DNA of 64,000 nt from Bacillota bacterium (GTDB taxonomy: Bacteria; Bacillota; Clostridia; Acetivibrionales; DSM-1351). This document shows positions 8,567-15,206 of this stretch, in pieces. The notes below the pieces were generated by a model. That model was given only the letters and a program-made list of their open reading frames with translations. It was not told the origin of the DNA and did not search any database. The stretch covers positions 23,358 through 87,357 of the forward strand of contig JAEYHZ010000010.1 of the NCBI GenBank assembly GCA_023409265.1, written 5' to 3'. Numbering within the stretch: position 1 is the stretch's first letter; the number at the start of each line of letters is the position of its first letter. Made by a program: the position numbers and the translations under genes.

Positions 8567-9475
8567 TTAAAAGTTTAATAAAAATTCTTGATTATCTAAA
8601 GAAGTGGAAATTTTCCATTGCAAGGTTCGTTTACAAATATCAATTTCCGCATGAACTGAAATTATCTCATTTTGTGGTTTTCCAAGGTTATTCCAATGCT
8701 CATAAATGAAGTTTTCAATATTTTTATCAGAAATTTCTATTCCATCAATATAATGAGATATTCTAATTTTAGCCTTTGACTTTATTTTTTTCCTAATACA
8801 ATCCCAAAATAGTTTATAATCTGCATTATTCAAATCATTATTGGGATTGGGATTTCCGATATTGTTTTGCTCTATGGCCTCTTTAGCTAAATTGTCGGCA
8901 AGATCATTGTAAATGTTACCACTATGCCCTTTGACCTTTTCAAACGAAATATTAATAAGAGATCTGTACTTTTTAATAAACTCAACATATTTTTGAGTCC
9001 CTTCTTTGTTTGCTTTCCATTCTTCGTTTGCCCAGCGTGCTATACCTTCATAGTCATGGAATATTGCTACTGATTTGTACCCATTATTTGCCGCCCATTT
9101 AATTGCAACCATAGCCCCGAGCAATTCTCCTGCAACGTTTCTCATATCAATATGATCAGGCGATTTTCCTATACCATTCAGCTTTTCGATGACTTCCTTA
9201 TTTTTTATAATGATACATCCATAAGAATACATTTGCTTACTTTCTGAGAAGCTTCCATCCACATATACATCAATCTCGCTATGTGGTTTAGATATCGTAT
9301 TATGAATTTGGGAAAATACAGTAGGATTTAAAAATGCTTCTGCTTCTTTAAGGGTTTCAAATGATTTATATATTGCACCGCTGTAACCTTCAACTTGTTT
9401 TTTGCAATCTGCCCAACTCTGGTAAATCCCTGGCTCTCGGCCGGCCTTGACTGCATAAATCTTATTTTTTGACAA
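8567..9475 (-). CDS. RNase HI with N-terminal hybrid-binding domain and C-terminal extension
   Basis: A 302-aa protein. Residues ~5-49 form the RNase H1 N-terminal hybrid-binding (viroplasmin-like) domain, 'YAVKAGREPGIYQSW...KSFETLKEAEAFL'. Residues ~67-202 form RNase H with the DEDD catalytic set: Asp73 (YVDGS), Glu117 (AGELLGA), Asp141 (FHDYEG) and Asp194 (DLADNLA), plus His184 in KGHSG. The last ~80 residues are an extension not found in ordinary RNase HI. It starts with TTG behind AGGAGG at 8-nt spacing. It is the first gene of the operon, 15 nt ahead of rnlA. E. coli RNase HI is known to stimulate RnlA, so a dedicated cofactor role is inferred. Confidence 0.85.
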   Translation of the reverse strand: MSKNKIYAVKAGREPGIYQSWADCKKQVEGYSGAIYKSFETLKEAEAFLNPTVFSQIHNTISKPHSEIDVYVDGSFSESKQMYSYGCIIIKNKEVIEKLNGIGKSPDHIDMRNVAGELLGAMVAIKWAANNGYKSVAIFHDYEGIARWANEEWKANKEGTQKYVEFIKKYRSLINISFEKVKGHSGNIYNDLADNLAKEAIEQNNIGNPNPNNDLNNADYKLFWDCIRKKIKSKAKIRISHYIDGIEISDKNIENFIYEHWNNLGKPQNEIISVHAEIDICKRTLQWKISTSLDNQEFLLNF

Positions 9476-9516
9476 AGCTCTCGCCTCCTCTCAGCCTTTC
9501 TATATATTTATAGTAA

Positions 9517-9545
9517 AGTATAATATTTATATACAACCCAGTCAA
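9517..9545 (-). promoter_or_regulatory. Promoter of the RNase HI-rnlA-rnlB operon
   Basis: Minus strand: -35 TTGACT (9540-9545), 17-nt spacer, -10 TATACT (9517-9522). It stands about 40 nt upstream of the TTG start. Confidence 0.65.
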
Positions 9546-9651
9546 ATGTAATAATACCATAATTTGTTGTTTGGACATAAAATACACAAATTTTACTTGT
9601 AGTTTCGAGCTATACTATAAATTTTTATTAAATTTATAGTTATAAATAAAC

Positions 9652-9684
9652 AAAAAGAGCGGCAGCCACAGCTCCGCTTTTTAT
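9652..9684. terminator. Probable bidirectional terminator
   Basis: AGCGG (9658-9662) pairs with CCGCT (9674-9678), and A- and T-runs extend the stem on both sides. Confidence 0.5.
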
Positions 9685-9983
9685 TGCCTCTCCAAGCAAT
9701 CCCTTCAGATCCCAAGAAGAGTAATTTTAATTTTTGGGATAAATATATTGTACCATATTTTGTAAAATAATCAAGAATAATGTTATACACATATAAAGGA
9801 ATTCCTCTGGTATAAACCAGGGGAGTATAATTTTCCAGTTAAAAATAAAGTTATCGACATAATTTGACAAAATAAAAGTAAAACAGTATATAGCTTATGT
9901 ATCAAAACTAAGTTTGGTAAGTGAAATATTAATAAATACGAACCTGTCGACAAATTGAAATTTCCAGTTGCGAATAATAGATA
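9685..9983. other. AT-rich intergenic stretch, no gene seen
   Basis: This lies between the terminator at 9684 and the SOS promoter at 9984. A 65-codon minus-strand reading frame across part of it lacks a ribosome binding site and runs through the terminator hairpin, so it is not called. Confidence 0.5.
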
Positions 9984-10032
9984 TTGAAAGGTTTATCAAT
10001 GAGTAGTATACTTACAAACAGAACATACGTTC
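9984..10032 (+). promoter_or_regulatory. SOS promoter with perfect LexA palindrome
   Basis: -35 TTGAAA (9984-9989), 17-nt spacer, -10 TATACT (10007-10012), then GAACATACGTTC (10021-10032) followed by G, over the expected start point. It drives the 61-aa gene at 10092. Confidence 0.75.
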
Positions 10033-10091
10033 GAAAATGACAAGGGATAAATCGTGAGTGCGGCATATTTTTTTGTGGAGGATTATGTCAA

Positions 10092-10277
10092 ATGAATGAG
10101 ATTGAAGAAGAGTTACTTAAGATAAAAAAGATTTTTTCAAAAAAGTCAATTGAAGAGCTACCATGTATTCCTGTTAGTGAAATATATAATAAATTAATGG
10201 GTACATATAAATCTCCGATTGCTGGTTTAGTTGGTGTATATTTGCTTGGAACCATTCATGGAAGTAAAGATACCTGA
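10092..10277 (+). CDS. Small SOS-controlled hypothetical protein
   Basis: A 61-aa protein. The N-terminal half is charged and helical (MNEIEEELLKIKKIFSKKS). The C-terminal half is short and hydrophobic, Gly-rich ('IAGLVGVYLLGTIHG'). GGAGG stands 10 nt before the ATG. The promoter 60 nt upstream carries a perfect LexA box, so expression follows DNA damage. It is the last gene before the attR-like tRNA fragment. No family recognised. Confidence 0.5.
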   Translation: MNEIEEELLKIKKIFSKKSIEELPCIPVSEIYNKLMGTYKSPIAGLVGVYLLGTIHGSKDT

Positions 10278-10440
10278 CGGTTAAAATGACGGTTTTTTGA
10301 CGTTTTGTATTAAAAATATTTACTTTCGTAAATAAAAGTATAAACACACAATAATACAGAAACTATGAAAACAAGAAAAATAAGTAATCCTGGCATTGGC
10401 TTTTAGAGGCGGGTTTCCGAAAGTAAACAAAAATTAACCC

Positions 10441-10504
10441 CGCGGGACTTAAAATCCTGCGGGGTTAACCCCCCGTACCGGTTCGATTCCGGTCTTCGGC
10501 ACCA
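10441..10504 (+). other. 3' half of tRNA-Leu(UAA): probable attR of an integrated element
   Basis: The anticodon arm CGGGA-CTTAAAA-TCCTG, a long class-II variable arm (CGGGG...CCCCCCG), the T arm ACCGG-TTCGATT-CCGGT, an acceptor 3' strand CTTCGGC and ACCA are all present. No D arm or 5' acceptor strand precedes them, so this is not a working gene. A 3' tRNA fragment followed by a native terminator is what an element integrated to its left leaves at its far end. The fragment's anticodon stem is extended into a 14-bp inverted repeat (10434-10468). Confidence 0.75.
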
Positions 10505-10505
10505 A

Positions 10506-10537
10506 AACTTTCAAGATGATTCTTGGAAGTTTTTTTG
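10506..10537 (+). terminator. Terminator behind the tRNA-Leu fragment
   Basis: AACTTTCAAGA (10506-10516) pairs with TCTTGGAAGTT (10521-10531), followed by a T run. Confidence 0.75.
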
Positions 10538-10594
10538 TTTTTGTCAGATAAAGTATAGCTGAAGACTTATTGTGACGGTAGCACTATCTGTTCT

Positions 10595-10918
10595 TTACTT
10601 ATTCTTTAAATAATTTGCGAAATTAAACAGTTCCTTCTTGCCCTCTTCATTTAGTGACTCATAAATTTCCAAAAGTTTGTTATTGGACTGCTCCAGATAC
10701 ATTGTCTCTGATGTTCCACCAAGCCAATCCAGGCTGACGTTGAATTTTTTAGATATAAGTATGGCAATGCTCATGGGAACATCTCTGGATTCCTTCTCAT
10801 TCTCTCCTTCATACCTGTATACTGAGCTCCTATGGATACCAAGCATTTTTGAGTATTCATCAACTGAATACCCCAACTGTGTTCTTAATTCTTTTATACG
10901 TTCATTTACTATTGACAT
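10595..10918 (-). CDS. Xre-family HTH repressor of the tail locus
   Basis: A 107-aa protein with an N-terminal HTH (residues ~8-65: 'IKELRTQLGYSVDEYSKMLGIHRSSVYRYE') and a short helical tail for dimerisation. There is no LexA-like peptidase domain, so it is not self-cleaving. The start at 10918 is chosen for GGAGG at 8-nt spacing; a longer frame upstream runs through the promoter region. It is transcribed away from the tail operon with a divergent switch region between, like Xre of PBSX. It is expected to hold the rightward promoter off. Confidence 0.8.
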   Translation of the reverse strand: MSIVNERIKELRTQLGYSVDEYSKMLGIHRSSVYRYEGENEKESRDVPMSIAILISKKFNVSLDWLGGTSETMYLEQSNNKLLEIYESLNEEGKKELFNFANYLKNK

Positions 10919-10952
10919 TGTAAAAACCTCCTGTATAAGTCGTAACGACATT

Positions 10953-11038
10953 ATTATATATTTTTTGTTTCCAAATGTAAATAAAAAGTTTCCGTTTGGA
11001 GAAAATATATTGACATTGATTAAATAGAATGTTATTAT
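10953..11038. promoter_or_regulatory. Divergent promoter/operator switch
   Basis: Minus strand for the repressor: -35 TTTACA (10976-10981), 17-nt spacer, -10 TATAAT (10953-10958). Plus strand for the activator: -35 TTGACA (11010-11015), 17-nt spacer, -10 TATTAT (11033-11038). GTTTCC occurs at 10967 and again at 10988, exactly 21 bp (two helical turns) apart. An inverted TTTGGA lies at 10995-11000. These are the likely repressor sites. Confidence 0.65.
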
Positions 11039-11280
11039 GATGATGTTCCCAAAACGCGACAAATTAATTAAGATGAGCCTTCGATTAGAATGATTTATTT
11101 CTAACTCGAAAATATTGTGGATTGGATTTTATCTTAAGTAATACTACGAAAGAAGTAAGAAAATCAAGGGGTGTACGAATTTGGTTTCACTGACTGGATG
11201 CGAAAATATCATCAGACAAGTAAAATTCTGATAAAAATATAAATTCCACTCCTGGTTTGAGGTGTTTTTATACACATTTT

Positions 11281-11296
11281 GTTCCTGAATGGGAAC
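11281..11296. promoter_or_regulatory. Palindromic site in the activator leader
   Basis: GTTCC (11281-11285) and GGAAC (11292-11296) form a dyad about 28 nt before the activator start. It is a possible extra operator; its binding protein is unknown. It does not fit the LexA consensus because the spacing and order differ. Confidence 0.3.
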
Positions 11297-11324
11297 GATA
11301 TAGGTATTTGTAAAGGAGATAATC

Positions 11325-11780
11325 ATGATAAAACAAGAATTAATGGAAATAAATCATTTAAAAAAAGAGATTGGCTTGCTTAAGCAAAAACTGCATGAAA
11401 TGAGTTATGGTGATAATGAAACAATCGTTGCTGATACAGTAAAGGGCAGTATGACACAATTTCCGTACATACCACGGTCATTTACCATAATTGGCCGGGA
11501 AGAAATGTCTGAGGAGTGTCTCCATAAGAGAAATGAAATTGCCGTCAGGATCAGGTCGAAAACTCAAATGCTAATGGATAAGGTGAATAAAGCATTTGAA
11601 TATATTCAGAGTGTAGAGGATTGTAACGTCAGGCAGATATTAACCTACAGGTACATTGACGGTCTGACCTGGGAACAGACTGGTGAATGCATGAGCTACT
11701 CGTGGGAGACTGTAAGAAAAAAACACGATAAATTTATGAAAAGTATACCAAACAATACCAGTATATATGATGTAAAATAG
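11325..11780 (+). CDS. Sigma-70 region 4-like phage activator
   Basis: A 151-aa protein with an N-terminal coiled helix (residues 1-30, 'LMEINHLKKEIGLLKQKLHEM') and a C-terminal HTH (about 105-145, 'RQILTYRYIDGLTWEQTGECMSYSWETVRKKHDKF') like region 4 of sigma factors and DUF1492-type phage activators. AAGGAGATAATC precedes the ATG. It is the first gene read from the rightward promoter. Two strong hairpins then separate it from the structural genes, which suggests that it activates late transcription. Confidence 0.7.
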   Translation: MIKQELMEINHLKKEIGLLKQKLHEMSYGDNETIVADTVKGSMTQFPYIPRSFTIIGREEMSEECLHKRNEIAVRIRSKTQMLMDKVNKAFEYIQSVEDCNVRQILTYRYIDGLTWEQTGECMSYSWETVRKKHDKFMKSIPNNTSIYDVK

Positions 11781-11782
11781 TA
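11741..11782. repeat. 42-bp direct repeat, copy 1
   Basis: This spans the last 13 codons of the activator gene. The second copy at 11885-11926 differs at 3 of 42 positions. The copies start 144 bp apart. Confidence 0.85.
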
Positions 11783-11817
11783 ACGTAAAGAAATATGTTT
11801 TAAATCCTTCCTTTAAG

Positions 11818-11841
11818 GAGACTCATTGAGTCTCTTTTTTG
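11818..11841 (+). terminator. Terminator after the activator gene
   Basis: GAGACTC (11818-11824) pairs with GAGTCTC (11828-11834), followed by a run of T. Confidence 0.75.
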
Positions 11842-11884
11842 TTTCATTATCCGGAAAGCAAAAATATATTTCACAAACAAATAT

Positions 11885-11926
11885 AAGTATACCAAACAAT
11901 ACCAGTACACATGATGTAAGATAGTA
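11885..11926. repeat. 42-bp direct repeat, copy 2
   Basis: A non-coding copy of the 3' end of the activator gene (see 11741-11782). It lies between the two terminators and upstream of the late genes. Confidence 0.85.
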
Positions 11927-11950
11927 TTGTAGAAAAGTATATTTAAGCAA

Positions 11951-12002
11951 AGCAGCAAAAAAGAGGCAGAACAATCTGGCTCTTTTTTGCTGCTTTTATA
12001 AT
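11951..12002 (+). terminator. Long hairpin terminator followed by TATAAT
   Basis: AGCAGCAAAAAAGAG (11951-11965) pairs with CTCTTTTTTGCTGCT (11980-11994), with inner CAG/CTG pairs and one G-G mismatch. A perfect TATAAT follows at 11997-12002 without a recognisable -35. This could be an activator-dependent late promoter. Confidence 0.55.
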
Positions 12003-12020
12003 GAAGGGTGGTGATTTTTT

Positions 12021-12086
12021 ATGAATGTCTCGAAAGGGGTGATTAAGAAGGTACATATGTACTGTCAGAAAAACAAATGGAGGTAG
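12021..12086 (+). CDS. Possible 21-aa leader peptide
   Basis: ATG at 12021 follows GGGTGGTGAT and encodes 21 basic residues (MNVSKGVIKKVHMYCQKNKW plus R), ending just before the next gene. It is real only if the ribosome binding site is used. It may couple translation to the tail terminator gene. Confidence 0.25.
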   Translation: MNVSKGVIKKVHMYCQKNKWR

Positions 12087-12091
12087 TTGTA

Positions 12092-12520
12092 ATGCTTAAC
12101 AGCTTAATAGATGCTATTGCAATGAAAATCAATCAGGAACTTGGAGATGAAATTACTATCTATAAGGAACCGCAGCAGCAAGGGTTTACCGTCCCTTGTT
12201 TTTTTATTAATTTGCATGCATCAAATCAAAAAAGAATGGTTGGAAAAAGGTACTACAGAGAACAGCAGTTTGACATTGAATATCATCCGGGTACTACAGC
12301 AAAAAAAGCACAAATCAACGATATCATCGATAAATTGAATGATGCTCTGGAGTTTGTAACAATGGAGGGTGATGCGTTTAGGGGAACAAAAATGCGCTGC
12401 GAAATTGTGGATGACCTCCTCCATTTTTACGTAAATTATAACTTCCATGTATATAAGGTAGCTGAGGCTGCAGATATGATGGAAAGTATTGAGCTTGCCG
12501 GTGAAATAAAAAAGGAGTGA
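12092..12520 (+). CDS. Tail terminator family protein
   Basis: A 142-aa protein resembling the tail terminator/completion family found next to the sheath gene in PBSX-like loci: 'FTVPCFFINLHASNQKRMVGKRYYREQQFDIEYHP' and 'LLHFYVNYNFHVYKV' are typical. It caps the tube and sheath and fixes tail length. In a tailocin it would close the end that would otherwise join a head. The start at 12092 is chosen for GGAGG at 12079-12084; an in-frame ATG at 12077 precedes that site. Confidence 0.7.
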   Translation: MLNSLIDAIAMKINQELGDEITIYKEPQQQGFTVPCFFINLHASNQKRMVGKRYYREQQFDIEYHPGTTAKKAQINDIIDKLNDALEFVTMEGDAFRGTKMRCEIVDDLLHFYVNYNFHVYKVAEAADMMESIELAGEIKKE

Positions 12521-12524
12521 TAAA

Positions 12525-12722
12525 ATGGCTATTAAAACTAAAATTGATAAAAAAAAAGAAGCACCGCAAATATCGGCGTTTTCAAAGGAACAGATTATTT
12601 CCAGTCAGCGTTATAAGGATAACAGGGATATTGTAAATGTTCTTCTTAATGACAATGAAATGTACAGCTTTGAAGAAGTGGACAGTTTAATTACTAAATT
12701 TATGAAAGGAAAGGTGAAATAG
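12525..12722 (+). CDS. Small conserved protein between tail terminator and sheath
   Basis: A 65-aa Lys-rich protein with a helical C-terminus ('SQRYKDNRDIVNVLLNDNEMYSFEEVDSLITKFMKGKVK'). It starts 5 nt after the previous stop and ends 1 nt before the sheath start, so it is embedded in the operon. Small proteins occur at this position in PBSX-like tail loci; I do not know a function. Confidence 0.55.
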   Translation: MAIKTKIDKKKEAPQISAFSKEQIISSQRYKDNRDIVNVLLNDNEMYSFEEVDSLITKFMKGKVK

Positions 12723-12723
12723 T

Positions 12724-14028
12724 ATGGCACTAGGAGGAGGAACATTTTTAACGCAGAACAAGGTTCTGCCGGGAAGTTATATAAACTTTATCAGTGCAGC
12801 AAGAGCTGCGGCAACACTCAGTGAAAGGGGATATGCCGCAATGCCCCTGATACTTGATTGGGGAGTTGAGGGTAGTGTTTTTAAGGTTGAAGCTGCCGAT
12901 TTTCAGAAGGATTCCCTCAGGATTTTCGGTTATGATTACACCCATGAAAAGTTAAAAGGGTTAAGAGATTTATTCAAAAATATCAGAACCGGGTACTTTT
13001 ATAAGCTGAATACAGGTGTAAAGGCTGCTTGTGCCTATGCGACAGCCAGATACTCCGGTATCAGAGGAAATGACATCAAAATTGTTATTTCAAAGAATGT
13101 TGATAACGAAAGCAAGTTTGATGTACACACTCTGATTGGGACAACAAAAGTTGATTTGCAAACCGTATCCGCTATGACGGAATTGAAATCCAATTCCTTT
13201 GTTGATTTTATTCCAACAGCCACAATTGAATTAACCAGTGGAACACCTTTGACAGGCGGAACCAATGGTGATGCTGTAACAGGAGCTGAATACCAGACCT
13301 TCCTGGATAAAATTGAAGCCTATTCCTTTAATATACTTGGCTGCTTGTCAACTTCAGCGGAGATTAACAGCCTGTTTGTTGAGTTTACAAAGAGGATGAG
13401 AAATGAGGTAGGTGTAAAGTTCCAAACTGTACTTTACAGGACTGCAGGAAATTTTGAAGGAGTTGTAAATCTTCATAATAACGTTACTGATGACTCAACT
13501 CCATCCTCCCTTGTATACTGGGTGACAGGTATCCTGGCTGGCTGTAATGTCAATAAATCCAATACAAACAGATTATATGACGGAGAATTTGACGTCAACG
13601 TTGATTTTAAGCAAAGTGAACTTGAGGCAGCTGTTAATGGAGGAAAATTTATTCTCCACAGAGTTGGTGATACTGTTCGTGTTTTAGAGGATATAAATAG
13701 CTATACTTCATTTACTGAGGATAAAAACAGTGATTTCAGCAGAAATCAGACAGTGAGGGTACTTGACCAGATTGCAAATGATATAGCAGTGCTTTTCAAT
13801 ACCAAATATTGCGGAAATGTACCAAATGATCCAGCAGGCAGAATATCACTCTGGAATGATATAGTCAAGCATCACCAGGAACTTGAAAAAATAAGGGCTA
13901 TAGAAAACTTTAAGCCTGAAGATGTTGTAATTTCAAAAGGTGATGATAAAAAGGCCGTTGTGGTACAGGATGCCGTAACCGTAACAAATGCAATGGAACA
14001 ACTTTATATGACCACCATTGTACAATAA
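12724..14028 (+). CDS. xkdK: Contractile tail sheath protein (XkdK-like)
   Basis: A 434-aa sheath subunit of the length usual for XkdK. Typical features are the Gly-rich N-terminus 'ALGGGTFLTQNKVLPGSYINFISAA', which lies at the end of a linking arm, and 'SNTNRLYDGEFDVNVDF' and 'VRVLEDINSYTSF' in the C-terminal core, where the contraction fold lies. The presence of a sheath sets this locus as myovirus/R-type (contractile), not flexible-tailed. It lies directly upstream of the tube gene. Confidence 0.9.
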   Translation: MALGGGTFLTQNKVLPGSYINFISAARAAATLSERGYAAMPLILDWGVEGSVFKVEAADFQKDSLRIFGYDYTHEKLKGLRDLFKNIRTGYFYKLNTGVKAACAYATARYSGIRGNDIKIVISKNVDNESKFDVHTLIGTTKVDLQTVSAMTELKSNSFVDFIPTATIELTSGTPLTGGTNGDAVTGAEYQTFLDKIEAYSFNILGCLSTSAEINSLFVEFTKRMRNEVGVKFQTVLYRTAGNFEGVVNLHNNVTDDSTPSSLVYWVTGILAGCNVNKSNTNRLYDGEFDVNVDFKQSELEAAVNGGKFILHRVGDTVRVLEDINSYTSFTEDKNSDFSRNQTVRVLDQIANDIAVLFNTKYCGNVPNDPAGRISLWNDIVKHHQELEKIRAIENFKPEDVVISKGDDKKAVVVQDAVTVTNAMEQLYMTTIVQ

Positions 14029-14048
14029 TTAAAAGGAGATGAAAAATT

Positions 14049-14519
14049 ATGCAGACTATGAATGCAAAAGACGCTATAAGTGCGTCGTTGGCTGAATGTT
14101 TTATATCTATCGGTGATGAAAGATACAATTTTATGCAGGCAATAAATCTTGAGGCAAGCATTGAAAAAACCAAGAGTGAAGTGCCTATTCTCGGAAGAAC
14201 AGGAAAGGGTAATAAGGCAACAGGCTGGAAAGGAACCGGTTCTGCAACCTTCCATTACAATACGACAATTTTCAGAGAATTACTGGCAAACTACAAAAAG
14301 ACAGGACAGGATATATACTTTGATATCCAGGTAACCAACGAAGATGCCGGTTCCGGAGCAGGAAGACAGACTGTTATTCTAAAGGACTGCAATATGGATG
14401 GAGGCATTCTCACTAAATTTGATGCTGATGCAGAATATCTGGATGAAGATATGGACTTTACCTTTGAAGATTTTGAAATTACTGAATCCTTTAATATCCT
14501 TCCAGGTATGAAAATATAA
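14049..14519 (+). CDS. xkdM: Tail tube protein (XkdM-like)
   Basis: A 156-aa inner tube subunit. 'MNAKDAISASLAECFISIGDERYNFMQAINLEASIEKTKSEVPILGRTGKGNKATGWKGTGSATFHYNTT' is characteristic of the XkdM/DUF2001 family, and the length fits. Tube rings stack inside the sheath and pierce the target envelope. AAAGGAGATG precedes the ATG. It sits in the invariable order sheath-tube-chaperone. Confidence 0.9.
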   Translation: MQTMNAKDAISASLAECFISIGDERYNFMQAINLEASIEKTKSEVPILGRTGKGNKATGWKGTGSATFHYNTTIFRELLANYKKTGQDIYFDIQVTNEDAGSGAGRQTVILKDCNMDGGILTKFDADAEYLDEDMDFTFEDFEITESFNILPGMKI

Positions 14520-14535
14520 ATAAGGAGCGTAAATA

Positions 14536-14964
14536 ATGAGTAATCTAAGTGCTTTTTTAAAGCAGAACGCTTTAGAAAATGAAAATGTTAAGTTCGTGGC
14601 ATCAAAAAGATTCGTAGATGATGCAGGAAAGCCTGTTGAGTGGGAAATCTGCGGCATTACCTCAGAAGAAGACGAGGCTATAAGAAAGGCATGCACCCGG
14701 AAGGTGCAGGTTCCGGGAAAAAAGGGCCAGTTTACACCCGAGACCGATTATAATGCCTATCTCGGCAAGCTTGCTGCCAGATGTACTGTTTATCCGAATT
14801 TAAATAATGCAGAGCTCCAAAACAGCTATGGCTGTATGGGAGCAGATTCCCTGCTGAAAACCATGCTTAAGCCCGGAGAATATGCCGAGTATCTTGCTAA
14901 AATCCAGGAAGTAAACGGTTTTGACGTTACTATGGAAGAATTGGTGGACGAAGCAAAAAACTAA
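14536..14964 (+). CDS. xkdN: Tail assembly chaperone, short form (XkdN-like)
   Basis: A 142-aa acidic-to-neutral chaperone that coats the tape measure before tube assembly (functional analogue of lambda gpG). The slippery heptamer A-AAA-AAC at 14955-14961 ends one base before the TAA stop (14962-14964). A share of ribosomes can therefore shift -1 and read on (see the next entry). RBS AAGGAG. Confidence 0.8.
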   Translation: MSNLSAFLKQNALENENVKFVASKRFVDDAGKPVEWEICGITSEEDEAIRKACTRKVQVPGKKGQFTPETDYNAYLGKLAARCTVYPNLNNAELQNSYGCMGADSLLKTMLKPGEYAEYLAKIQEVNGFDVTMEELVDEAKN

Positions 14965-15143
14965 TAAATGAAGGCGATAGTGACTCCAATATAGCGTACT
15001 ATTGCCTTCATAAATTTCATATACTGCCAGGTCAGTTTCTGGACCTTCCAAGAGAAGAGAGGGCCTTTATAATAGCGGCCATACAAATCAAAATAGATAA
15101 GGACAGGAAGGAAATGAGCAGAAACAAGGCAAAACGTAAATGA
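14536..15143 (+). CDS. Tail assembly chaperone, -1 frameshift product (gpGT-like)
   Basis: A slip on A-AAA-AAC (14955-14961) continues in the -1 frame from CTA (14961) for 60 codons to TGA (15141-15143). The added part contains 'YYCLHKFHILPGQFLDL' and 'EERAFIIAAIQIKIDKDR', which looks like the conserved T domain that recruits the tape measure. It has no start codon or RBS of its own, so frameshifting is the only sensible way to make it. Programmed -1 shifting at this gene is known in many long-tailed phages. Confidence 0.8.
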
Positions 15144-15206
15144 TAAACTCACAGGAGGCACCCCGGCAGGGTGCCTTCTTAATGTAAAAAGGCTGGTGAG
15201 AAAGAG

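Noticed and set aside
9593..9790. 65-codon minus-strand frame
   Set aside because: No RBS; it runs through the hairpin at 9652-9684 and has no plausible protein character.
10380..10504. An intact tRNA-Leu
   Set aside because: No 5' acceptor strand or D arm precedes the anticodon arm; only the 3' half is present.
10677..11027. 116-codon plus-strand frame opposite the repressor
   Set aside because: Antisense of the HTH gene and running through the promoter region; no RBS.
12048..12062. LexA box at GTACATATGTAC
   Set aside because: The dyad has GTAC in place of GAAC/GTTC half-sites, so it does not fit the consensus and is not near a suitable -10.
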